Shown here: positions 28,207-35,808 of the stretch, piece by piece
How the letters are laid out: every line of letters starts with the position of its first letter
Numbering within the stretch: position 1 is the first letter of the stretch
NCBI RefSeq assembly: GCF_900096895.1
Contig: NZ_FMYO01000001.1
Coordinates: 895,113-959,112, forward strand
Length of the DNA stretch: 64,000 nt
Direction of reading: 5' to 3'
Source of the DNA: Acinetobacter kookii
GTDB lineage: Bacteria > Pseudomonadota > Gammaproteobacteria > Pseudomonadales > Moraxellaceae
Notes under the pieces: generated by a model
Told to the model about the DNA's origin: nothing
Database searches by the model: none
The model's input: the letters and a program-made list of their open reading frames with translations, nothing else
Translations under genes and position numbers: made by a program

Positions 28207-30321
28207 ATGTTAGAGTTAGATAGCAGCTCAAGCGTAACGGATTATCAGGATACCGGGACACAGCACAATCCTAATTTGATCAAGAGCTTAAGCTCTCTGG
28301 TGTATGGTCAGGAATATACAGCTGAAGCGGATTTACGTACCGTTTATCATGCCATTAGCGGTGAAGCGGTTTACCAGGTCGGCAGTCAGGGCATCGATAC
28401 CCAGGCCGTGCTGAACTATGCCAAACAAAAAGGTGCGACTATTGCCAGCTGGACGTTTCATCAACGTGCCAATGCACTGAAACAAGTGGCACAGTATTTG
28501 ATGGAACGTAAAGAAGAGTTTTACCAGCTGGCGACCGCAACCGGCTGTACCCGCAAAGATGCCTGGATTGATATTGAAGGCGGCATCGGCACCTTATACG
28601 CCTATTCCAGTCTGGTGCGCCGTGAACTCAGCGATGAAACAGCCTGGGCCGAAGATGCCTGGATTCCACTGTCCAAGCAGGGAACCTTTGGTGCCAAACA
28701 TATTCTGAGTCCCAAAGCCGGTGTTGCCCTGCATATCAATGCCTTTAACTTTCCGATCTGGGGCATGCTGGAAAAAATTGCACCATCACTGCTGGCGGGC
28801 GTGCCCTGTATTGTCAAACCGGCAACTGAAGGTGCCCAGCTAACCCATGCAGTGGTTAAAGCCATTCATGCCAGCGGTTTCCTTCCGGAAGGCTCATTAC
28901 AGCTTATCTGCGGTCAGATCTATGATTTATTTTATCATTTAACCCCTCAAGATACCGTGACCTTCACCGGTTCCGCTTCTACCGGACAAAAACTGCGTGC
29001 CCATCCACATTTAAATGCCTACTCGATTCCATTCACCATGGAAGCAGATTCGCTGAACAGTGCGATTTTGACGGCACAAGCCAATGACGAAACGATTGAT
29101 TTATTTGTCCGTGAAGTGTTCCGTGAAATGACCACCAAAGCCGGACAAAAATGTACTGCTATTCGCCGCGCTTTTATTCCGGCTGCACTTCTGGACACGG
29201 TTCAAGCACGTCTGATTGAAAAGCTGAAAAAAGTGGTGGTGGGCGATCCTTCCAAGGAAGGCGTCAGCATGGGTGCTTTAGCCAGCCTAAAACAGAAACA
29301 GGATGTCGCGGCAAAGGTTGAACAACTGAGTCAGGATGCAGACATTGTGTTTGGTAGCCACCTCCGTCAAGACTTTGTTCTGCAAGTGGACCATCCTGAA
29401 AAATCTGCCTGCTACCCACCCACCGTATTAGTCTGCAACAATCCGACTGAAGCACAGTCTATTCACCAGCTAGAAGCCTTTGGCCCAGTCGTGACCTTGA
29501 TGCCATATCAAGATCTGGCTGAACTTGCCAATCTGGTCGCGCGTGGTGAAGGCAGTCTGGTGGCATCGATTGTACGCAATAGCGATGAAAACATTGAACA
29601 ACTGCTGAGCAAAATTGCACCTTGGCATGGTCGTGTCCATATTCTGGATGCAGAAAGTGCCAAGGAAAGCACCGGGCATGGTTCTCCCTTACCCCTGCTG
29701 GTGCATGGCGGCCCGGGGCGTGCAGGTGGCGGTGAAGAACTCGGTGGCTTGCGTGCTGTCAAACACTATATGCAACGCACGGCCATTCAAGGTTCACCCA
29801 ATGTCATGACCCAAGTCGGACATAGCTGGACGGCAGGTGCACAGGTGTTTGAAGACCGCGTCCATCCATTCAAAAAATCCTTTGATGAACTGCGGATTGG
29901 TGAGCGTCTGTTGACGGCACGACGAACCGTAACTGAAGCCGATCTGGTCAATTTCGCTTGCCTGAGTGGCGATTATTTCTATGCACATATGGACAAGATC
30001 GCTGCTGCCGAATCCCTGTTTGGTGAACGTGTCGCGCATGGTTATTTTGTGGTTTCGGCCGCAGCGGGACTCTTTGTTGAAGCTGCACCAGGGCCGGTGA
30101 TTGCCAACTATGGCATGGATAACTTGCGCTTTGTCGAGCCAGTCAAGATTGGGGATACACTGCAAGTCGAACTGACCTGCAAGCAGAAAACCCCGAAAAT
30201 GCTGCGTGATCCGGCGCAAAAGCCACATGGCGTCGTGGTTTGGGACATTAAAGTCAAAAACCAGCGCAATGAACTGGTCGCAACTTACGATATTTTGACC
30301 CTGGTTGAACGCGAAAGTTAA
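28207..30321 (+). CDS. paaZ: Bifunctional oxepin-CoA hydrolase/semialdehyde dehydrogenase PaaZ
   Basis: PaaZ opens the oxepin ring by hydrolysis and oxidises the resulting aldehyde to 3-oxo-5,6-dehydrosuberyl-CoA. The 704 residues are a fusion: an N-terminal NADP aldehyde dehydrogenase (about 30-540, with the general-base Glu in FTMEADSLN and the nucleophile Cys316 in [10 protein letters not shown]) and a C-terminal MaoC-like R-specific hydratase domain (about 560-700, [12 protein letters not shown] and [14 protein letters not shown]). It is divergent from paaA, with GGAG before the ATG, and is closed by a strong terminator. Confidence 0.96.
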   Translation: MLELDSSSSVTDYQDTGTQHNPNLIKSLSSLVYGQEYTAEADLRTVYHAISGEAVYQVGSQGIDTQAVLNYAKQKGATIASWTFHQRANALKQVAQYLMERKEEFYQLATATGCTRKDAWIDIEGGIGTLYAYSSLVRRELSDETAWAEDAWIPLSKQGTFGAKHILSPKAGVALHINAFNFPIWGMLEKIAPSLLAGVPCIVKPATEGAQLTHAVVKAIHASGFLPEGSLQLICGQIYDLFYHLTPQDTVTFTGSASTGQKLRAHPHLNAYSIPFTMEADSLNSAILTAQANDETIDLFVREVFREMTTKAGQKCTAIRRAFIPAALLDTVQARLIEKLKKVVVGDPSKEGVSMGALASLKQKQDVAAKVEQLSQDADIVFGSHLRQDFVLQVDHPEKSACYPPTVLVCNNPTEAQSIHQLEAFGPVVTLMPYQDLAELANLVARGEGSLVASIVRNSDENIEQLLSKIAPWHGRVHILDAESAKESTGHGSPLPLLVHGGPGRAGGGEELGGLRAVKHYMQRTAIQGSPNVMTQVGHSWTAGAQVFEDRVHPFKKSFDELRIGERLLTARRTVTEADLVNFACLSGDYFYAHMDKIAAAESLFGERVAHGYFVVSAAAGLFVEAAPGPVIANYGMDNLRFVEPVKIGDTLQVELTCKQKTPKMLRDPAQKPHGVVVWDIKVKNQRNELVATYDILTLVERES

Positions 30322-30334
30322 TTTCAAAACCCTC

Positions 30335-30364
30335 AAAAAGGAATCAATACGATTCCTTTTTTTT
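30335..30364 (+). terminator. paaZ terminator
   Basis: AAAAAGGAATC - AATAC - GATTCCTTTTTTTT, a perfect stem with eight U residues, starting 14 bp after the paaZ stop. Confidence 0.88.
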
Positions 30365-30435
30365 ATTAATAAAAATTATTTATATCTTTTATTTGAAATT
30401 GATTGACGCCATCAGATTTAAACTCTAGATTAGAA

Positions 30436-30452
30436 AATACGATACATAATAA
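30436..30452. promoter_or_regulatory. Candidate PaaX-type site before the MFS gene
   Basis: AATACGATACATAATAA shares ACGATACATA with the site at 27986-27998 upstream of paaA. It lies 60 bp before the MFS start, after the paaZ terminator, and suggests common control of carrier and pathway. Confidence 0.45.
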
Positions 30453-30511
30453 AAATAATATCAAAATCAAAAGTATCAAAAAAAACCTCAAACAATCGCA
30501 CAGGATGTTGC

Positions 30512-31963
30512 ATGATGAATGATAAATCGCTGGAAATAGACCTGGTTGAAAGAACCCTTCAACCCGAAAACCAAAGTTTTGAACCCACACCTACAGAAAC
30601 CGTTTCGCCTGCTTCTGAACAGACACAGCCGCCAAAAGAAAGTAGTTCCTATCAATGGTATGTAGTGGTAATTTGTATGCTGGCCTACATTCTTTCATTT
30701 GTAGACCGTCAAATCTTATCCTTGATGATTGAGCCGATTAAAGCCGATTTGATGCTCAGTGATACCCAGTTCAGCCTGTTACAGGGTCTGGCCTTCTCCT
30801 TATTTTATGCTTTTATGGGCGTACCGATTGCTGCACTGGCTGATAAAAAATCACGGATTAAAATCATCTCGGTCGGCATTGCCTTCTGGAGTCTGGCAAC
30901 TGCCGCTTGTGGTTTAAGTAAGAACTTCATCCAAATGTTTCTGGCGCGCCTCAGTGTCGGCGCAGGTGAAGCAGCCCTGTCTCCTGCCTTTTACTCGATT
31001 GTTGCCGATTTATTCCCGAAAGAAAAAATAGGCCGTGCTCTGGGTGTGTATGCCATTGGTGCCTTTATTGGTTCAGGCCTGGCTTTCCTGATTGGTGGCT
31101 ATGTGATTGGACTGTTAAAGGATGTCAGTTTTGTGGCTTTACCGCTTATTGGCGAAATCAAAACCTGGCAGCTGACCTTTATGATTGTCGGCTTACCCGG
31201 TGTGTTACTGGCACTCTTGATGATTCTGACCGTGCGTGAACCTGCTCGTAAAGGTTTAAAAGTCGGTCAGGATGGCAAAGTCATGAAAGCCTCTTTCAAG
31301 AACTCGATTGCCTTTATCAAGATGCATAGAAAAACCTTTTTCTGTCACTTTATCGGTTTTTCCTTCTACACCATGATGCTGTATTCACTACTGGGCTGGG
31401 CACCGGCCTATTACATGCGTAACTTCGGCCTGGATGCAAGCCAGACCGGTTATATTCTGGGTTTGATTATCCTGATTGCCAACACTTCGGGTGCTTTATT
31501 CTGCGGCTGGCTGATCGACTTCTTTTCCAAGCGTGGTTATAGCGATGCGGCGATCCGTAGCGGTGCAATTGGCTGTGCAGCATTGATTGTCCCGAGCGTA
31601 CTGTTTACTCAGGTCGATAATATGCAGCTTTCCTTCGCGCTGATTTTTGTTGCCATGTTCTTCTCAACCTTCCCGATTCCAGCCTCTGCAGCAGCAACCC
31701 AAATGCTGACCCCGAATCAGTTGCGTGCTCAGGTATCGGCAAAATTCTTGTTAATTTCCAACTTGATTGCGCTCGGGATCGGAACCACAGCGGTGGCTTT
31801 AATTACCGATAAATATTTTCAGAACACGGTGATGGTCGGTAATTCTATTTCCATCGTCAATGCGGTTGCCGGTGTGATTGGGACCTTCTTATTATATAAA
31901 GGCTGTCAATATTACCGCGACAGTATCAAGCTGGAAAAGCAGGCGAATCAACACAATGCTTAA
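30512..31963 (+). CDS. MFS transporter (spinster-like), probable aromatic-acid carrier
   Basis: A 483-residue major-facilitator protein with a polar N-terminal extension of about 40 residues followed by 12 predicted transmembrane segments. Typical MFS features are SFVDRQILSLMIEPIKADL after helix 1, the A-loop GVPIAALADKKSRIK and SVGAGEAALSPAFYSIVADL. The sequence belongs with spinster-type carriers. It is encoded next to paaZ, has its own upstream region containing a paaA-like operator and its own terminator, so a role in uptake of phenylacetate or a related acid is likely but not shown. No SSS-type PaaL permease gene is present. Confidence 0.82.
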   Translation: MMNDKSLEIDLVERTLQPENQSFEPTPTETVSPASEQTQPPKESSSYQWYVVVICMLAYILSFVDRQILSLMIEPIKADLMLSDTQFSLLQGLAFSLFYAFMGVPIAALADKKSRIKIISVGIAFWSLATAACGLSKNFIQMFLARLSVGAGEAALSPAFYSIVADLFPKEKIGRALGVYAIGAFIGSGLAFLIGGYVIGLLKDVSFVALPLIGEIKTWQLTFMIVGLPGVLLALLMILTVREPARKGLKVGQDGKVMKASFKNSIAFIKMHRKTFFCHFIGFSFYTMMLYSLLGWAPAYYMRNFGLDASQTGYILGLIILIANTSGALFCGWLIDFFSKRGYSDAAIRSGAIGCAALIVPSVLFTQVDNMQLSFALIFVAMFFSTFPIPASAAATQMLTPNQLRAQVSAKFLLISNLIALGIGTTAVALITDKYFQNTVMVGNSISIVNAVAGVIGTFLLYKGCQYYRDSIKLEKQANQHNA

Positions 31964-31996
31964 AGACCGAACCCTGACCTTGAGCTAAATTTTTAA

Positions 31997-32029
31997 AAGG
32001 CCTTCAAGCAAACGTTTGAAGGTCTTTTA
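31997..32029 (+). terminator. MFS gene terminator
   Basis: AAAAGGCCTTCAA pairs with TTTGAAGGTCTTTT around a short loop, about 34 bp after the stop codon. Confidence 0.8.
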
Positions 32030-32143
32030 TCTGCAACCCAACCATTCAATAAGGTATGTCCAATCAATCTATTCCCACTCCAGCCTAGACAGCATGCCTA
32101 AAAAAACGTATAACACCGTTTTTCATTTAACAGGTGTCCGACG

Positions 32144-33079
32144 TTGAAACTTGTGCTTGCACCCATGGAAGGCTTAACAGACCCCATTATGCGCGATGTA
32201 CTTACATCCGTAGGGAGCTTTGACTGGTGTGTAACCGAGTTTATTCGTGTCACCGATTCAGTACTTCCCGATCATGTCTATCATAATTACTGCCCGGAAC
32301 TCCTCAATGATGGTAAAACCGCTGCTGGTACACCTGTGCATGTACAGTTTTTAGGAAATAACCCGGAAATGCTGGCAGCCAATGCCATTCGTGCCGTGGA
32401 ACTCGGGGCTCCTGCGATTGATATGAATTTCGGTTGCCCTGCAAAAACGGTTAATCGTCACCGTGGCGGTTCAGTGCTGCTGGATGAACCCGAAGTGGTA
32501 CATCTGCTGGTCAAAGCGGTTCGGGATGCTGTACCCAGTCATATTCCAGTTTCAGCCAAAATGCGCCTAGGCTATATGGACCGTAACTATACCCTGGAAA
32601 ATGCCCATGCCATTGAAGATGCGGGTGCGGCCTGGGTCACTGTGCATGCCCGCACCAAAGCAGAAGGTTATACTCCACCGGCTTTCTGGGATCAACTGCA
32701 ACCGATTCGTGAAGCCTTAAACATCAATGTCATTGCCAATGGTGAAATCTGGACCAATACAGATGCCAAGCAATGCCAGCTTGAGTCTGGCTGTGAAGAC
32801 CTGATGATTGGCCGGGCTGCTGTAACCACACCGGATATCACCCAATGTATCCGTCAAAATACTGATGAAGCCTTGATCACCTGGAATGAATTATTGGCTC
32901 TGCAAATTCGCTTCCTGAATGGTCCCTATAAAAAAGAAGTGAATATGATAGGACGCTATAAACAGTGGCTGGGCATGATGTCGAAGCATTATCCCGAAGC
33001 CAAAGCATTGTGGAATGAGGTCAAACGCATTAAAGCCTTGGCTGAAATCATTGAAAAATTAAATGCGTCCAAGCATTAA
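32144..33079 (+). CDS. dusC: tRNA-dihydrouridine(16) synthase DusC
   Basis: An FMN enzyme that reduces uridine 16 in the D-loop of tRNAs with NADPH. The 311 residues start at a TTG codon with AGGTG 7 nt upstream. The N terminus KLVLAPMEGLTDPIMRDVL, the catalytic-Cys segment DMNFGCPAKTVNRHRGGSVL, VHARTKAEGYTPPAFW and the FMN-binding GEIWTNTDA/MIGRAAVTTP stretches are all in order. The C-terminal helical domain and spacing fit DusC rather than DusA or DusB. It is convergent with the NERD gene; a shared terminator lies between. Confidence 0.93.
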   Translation: MKLVLAPMEGLTDPIMRDVLTSVGSFDWCVTEFIRVTDSVLPDHVYHNYCPELLNDGKTAAGTPVHVQFLGNNPEMLAANAIRAVELGAPAIDMNFGCPAKTVNRHRGGSVLLDEPEVVHLLVKAVRDAVPSHIPVSAKMRLGYMDRNYTLENAHAIEDAGAAWVTVHARTKAEGYTPPAFWDQLQPIREALNINVIANGEIWTNTDAKQCQLESGCEDLMIGRAAVTTPDITQCIRQNTDEALITWNELLALQIRFLNGPYKKEVNMIGRYKQWLGMMSKHYPEAKALWNEVKRIKALAEIIEKLNASKH

Positions 33080-33083
33080 AGTC

Positions 33084-33112
33084 AAAAGCCTTTGAATGTT
33101 CCAAGGCTTTTT
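33084..33112. terminator. Bidirectional terminator, dusC/NERD gene
   Basis: AAAAGCCTTTG pairs with CCAAGGCTTTTT, one mismatch, with A and T runs on both sides; it occupies the whole gap between the convergent genes. Confidence 0.8.
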
Positions 33113-33115
33113 TAT

Positions 33116-33772
33116 TCAGCCATTTCCTTTACGCTGTTTTAGATTTTCCACATGCATTCGACTGGTTTTCCAGGACTTCTCTAACACTTCTTTTTCAATC
33201 CGTAATTGAATCCGTTTCAGTTTCATCGCAGGAATGACTTCCTCCTGAAAACCTTTGACATAATCTGTCCACGCAGCACCGCGAAACACATTACTTGGCA
33301 TGGCTGTTTTAAATTCACTTTCTGGCATAAAAACAATCACCGAATGTAAATGCTGCGGTTCAAGAATGTCGGAGAGTACATCTTCGAGTACTTTCATGTG
33401 TTTATAATTCTGATGCAATGGATTTTGAAATTTATAGCTCTTTTTATAAATTTTTTGCGTCCACATTTTTTGACGTTCACCGCCAAAAATCCAGCCGGTA
33501 TAATTTTTGGTTTCAATCACAAAAATCCCAAAAGGACTTAGCAGAATATGATCAATTTGCGTCGTCCCTGCCTGTTCATCTGGCAAAGTGCAATCATTTA
33601 ATAAAATGTAACGCGGGTCTTTTAAATAGAGTTTGACGTGTACAGCTACCGCGAGCTCCCCTACTTTGCCTTTAATGAAGGGTTTAAGGGCTTTGAAAAT
33701 CCCTATGGCAATAAAAGCAAGAATAATCCACCAAAAGCTTGACCCAAGTTGTACAACTATCTGACTCAACAT
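33116..33772 (-). CDS. Membrane-anchored NERD (nuclease-related) domain protein
   Basis: A 218-residue protein with one N-terminal transmembrane helix (about 12-30) followed by a NERD domain: KGKVGELAVAVHVKLYL, then QIDHILLSPFGIFVIETKNY with the Asp and Glu-x-Lys pattern of the PD-(D/E)xK nuclease superfamily (Asp about 93, Glu-Thr-Lys about 106-108). Such proteins are presumed DNA-processing enzymes, but their biological role is not known. The C-terminal 30 residues are basic. It stands alone, 35 bp after ogt, reading in the same direction. Confidence 0.8.
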   Translation of the reverse strand: MLSQIVVQLGSSFWWIILAFIAIGIFKALKPFIKGKVGELAVAVHVKLYLKDPRYILLNDCTLPDEQAGTTQIDHILLSPFGIFVIETKNYTGWIFGGERQKMWTQKIYKKSYKFQNPLHQNYKHMKVLEDVLSDILEPQHLHSVIVFMPESEFKTAMPSNVFRGAAWTDYVKGFQEEVIPAMKLKRIQLRIEKEVLEKSWKTSRMHVENLKQRKGNG

Positions 33773-33807
33773 TTTATTGATCTTTATTTTTAATAAGACT
33801 TTATAAT

Positions 33808-34290
33808 TTAAACAATTTTCTCTAATTTTAACAGAATTTCTTTATTGTCTAGCCCACCGGCAAAACCGACCAGTTTACCGTTTGCACCCACCACACGATG
33901 ACACGGCGCAATAATGGAAATCGGGTTTTTCCCGTTAGCTGCGCCCACTGCACGTACCGCTTTGACGTTACCGACTTGCTCGGCAATATCACGGTAACTG
34001 CGGGTTTCGCCAAAGGGAATGGTCAGCAAGGCTTGCCAGACTTTCTGCTGAAATTCAGTCCCTTCAAAATCTAGAGGCAAATCAAATTGCTGCCGTTTTC
34101 CAGCAAAATATTCGCTTAACTGTTTTTGGGTTTCCAATAAAATTGGATGATGTGTCTGTTCAATCAGTTCGGCTAAACGTACCCGTTTGGGATTTTCATT
34201 TTCCCAAAGTACCGCCACCAAAGCCGTGTCATTGGCGACCAGTTTTAAGGTACCCACAGGAGAAGCCATTTCCATAAATGCCAGTTTCAT
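33808..34290 (-). CDS. ogt: Methylated-DNA--protein-cysteine methyltransferase
   Basis: A suicide repair protein that takes the alkyl group from O6-alkylguanine or O4-alkylthymine. The 160 residues comprise the short N-terminal domain and the catalytic domain, with the acceptor Cys130 in PCHRVVGANG, the arginine-finger/HTH segment ETRSYRDIAEQVGNVKAVRA and the Asn hinge in GAANGKNPISII. The lack of an AraC-type regulatory domain makes it Ogt-like rather than Ada. It may share a transcript with the NERD gene 35 bp downstream. Confidence 0.94.
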   Translation of the reverse strand: MKLAFMEMASPVGTLKLVANDTALVAVLWENENPKRVRLAELIEQTHHPILLETQKQLSEYFAGKRQQFDLPLDFEGTEFQQKVWQALLTIPFGETRSYRDIAEQVGNVKAVRAVGAANGKNPISIIAPCHRVVGANGKLVGFAGGLDNKEILLKLEKIV

Positions 34291-34339
34291 TGTCTTCTCC
34301 TATAGTGCATTAAATAAGCGATATAATAAGGAAGAGTGG

Positions 34340-34657
34340 TTATGATGATGATAGTTTCATCAATACCAATCCAGAAATAATCAGTACCGCGGCGAGCATG
34401 CGCATGGCCGATGCAGGCTCACCCAAAATAAATACCCCGACCAGAAAAGAACCCACTGCACCAATTCCGGTCCAAATGGTATAGGCGGTACCCAACGGCA
34501 AGGTTCGCATGGCATAAGCCAGTAAAGCAAAACTTAACACCATAAAAACCAGAGTAATGATACTCGGGGTGAGACGGGTGAAACCTTCTGACAGTTTCAT
34601 GGCATAGGCCCAGACAATTTCAAAAATACCCGCTAAAACCAGAACGATCCAAGCCAT
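34340..34657 (-). CDS. gdx: SMR-family guanidinium exporter Gdx (SugE)
   Basis: A four-helix small multidrug resistance protein, 105 residues from the ATG at 34657. The essential Glu13 in GIFEIVWAYAMKLSEGFT and the segment YTIWTGIGAVGSFLVGVFIL are those of the SugE/Gdx subgroup, which swaps guanidinium for protons rather than exporting large cations. The guanidine-II riboswitch directly upstream supports that substrate. A longer reading frame beginning at 34723 would run through the riboswitch and is rejected. Confidence 0.93.
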   Translation of the reverse strand: MAWIVLVLAGIFEIVWAYAMKLSEGFTRLTPSIITLVFMVLSFALLAYAMRTLPLGTAYTIWTGIGAVGSFLVGVFILGEPASAMRMLAAVLIISGLVLMKLSSS

Positions 34658-34682
34658 GACGACGATGCTCCATTTGATCAGA

Positions 34683-34752
34683 GTCAGGTCGTCCTGACGA
34701 ATTTTCTTCCTGCAACAACCCATTTGGTTGCACCAAGGGAGGTCGTTCCTCC
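34683..34752 (-). promoter_or_regulatory. Guanidine-II (mini-ykkC) riboswitch
   Basis: Read on the minus strand, two small hairpins precede gdx. P1 (34738-34752) is GGAGG-AACGA-CCTCC; P2 (34683-34698) is GTCAGG-ACGA-CCTGAC. Both present the ACGR loop that defines the mini-ykkC motif, which folds into a loop-loop dimer on binding guanidine. P2 ends 25 nt before the start codon, close to the GGAG ribosome-binding site, so control is probably at translation. P1 has one extra A in its loop. Confidence 0.88.
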
Positions 34753-34843
34753 TGTCATTGATCGATAATTATATAAATAATTGAGGGAACTGGGTGCATG
34801 TTTTACATTTTTTGACCAATTGCTCACTTTAAAAGTGCAAATA

Positions 34844-34879
34844 AAAATACGACTGGCCTCAACCAGTCGTATTTTTTGG
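34844..34879 (-). terminator. copper operon terminator
   Basis: AAAATACGACTGG pairs with CCAGTCGTATTTT around a 6-nt loop, 14 bp after the copB stop; it would also work on the other strand. Confidence 0.85.
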
Positions 34880-34893
34880 AGCCATGAGTGGGA

Positions 34894-35808
34894 TTAAAAT
34901 TTAAAACGTATCCCTGCACCATATAGCCATTCTTGATCAGATGCTGATTCCGCTTGCCAAGCAGTCTGCTCACGCCCCTGTTTGTATCCATAGGCCACAT
35001 CAATAAAAGGCATGACCTTTTTATTGATTTCATAACGGGTTTCCAGCCCCAATTGTGCCGTGCTTAAACCGGTTTTTTGCGCATAGCTGGAGTCATCACT
35101 CAACACCACATTCAAGTCCAGATAAGGCTTAACAATCAATTTTTGCGTCAGCAGCACATCGCGTTCGGTTTCCAGGCTCAAAGAAGTTTGATTATCCTGC
35201 CCGACATAGAGATAGGCATTGGTTTCAAAGAAATACGGTGCCAGCCCATGCACCCCAATCACGGCATCGACCTGATCCTGATCGACTTCCCGATTCTGGT
35301 CATTGCGATAGCGTAAACCGGCCTGTACATCCCAAAAATCGGCAACATTACGACTGTACAACACTTTGGCATCATATTCCGCTTGCTCTGACTCAGCATC
35401 ATCAGCATGGACTTTGATAAAAATCTTGTTTTCATCTGTCCCGATACGGGTTTCCAGCTCCGACTTGAGAATCCCTTCTCCATCGTTATTGCGTAACCAG
35501 CGACTTTCAAGCGTGGTTTGCTGATAAATCTGCCCGCCATGCTCCTGGATATGCTCGGCAGATGCAGCATCATTCGAGTTCACATTTTCATCTTGAACAG
35601 CAATTACGGGTTTTGCTTTAACAGGTGTTTGGTCTGTCGTTGACACGACATGATGTTGTGAATGATCCACCGGTATTGCATTTTGTGCTGACGTCTGCGC
35701 TTCCGCCATCGGCATGGTTTGATGACTTGGCTGTGCAAAACTTTGCCCAGATAACAATAAGCATGAGGCACTCAATGTGCCCATTACAAAGTGATTAATG
35801 ATGCGCAT
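34894..35808 (-). CDS. copB: Copper resistance protein CopB (outer membrane)
   Basis: A 304-residue outer-membrane protein of the CopB/PcoB family. From the ATG at 35808 it has a signal peptide (MRIINHFVMGTLSASCLLLS...FA), a Met/His-containing low-complexity stretch (about 25-90) and a C-terminal beta-barrel domain with the typical ending GAGIRFKF. CopB is thought to bind and sequester or export copper at the outer membrane. Its start overlaps the copA stop by 14 bp, so translation is coupled. A start further upstream (35874) inside copA would bury the signal peptide and is rejected. Confidence 0.92.
   Translation of the reverse strand: MRIINHFVMGTLSASCLLLSGQSFAQPSHQTMPMAEAQTSAQNAIPVDHSQHHVVSTTDQTPVKAKPVIAVQDENVNSNDAASAEHIQEHGGQIYQQTTLESRWLRNNDGEGILKSELETRIGTDENKIFIKVHADDAESEQAEYDAKVLYSRNVADFWDVQAGLRYRNDQNREVDQDQVDAVIGVHGLAPYFFETNAYLYVGQDNQTSLSLETERDVLLTQKLIVKPYLDLNVVLSDDSSYAQKTGLSTAQLGLETRYEINKKVMPFIDVAYGYKQGREQTAWQAESASDQEWLYGAGIRFKF

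Noticed and set aside
29794..30336. 180-codon minus-strand frame opposite paaZ
   Set aside because: Antisense shadow of the MaoC domain of paaZ; no start signal and no recognisable domain.
34683..34723. Longer start for the SMR transporter (from 34723)
   Set aside because: It would translate the second riboswitch hairpin and add 22 residues before the first transmembrane helix.
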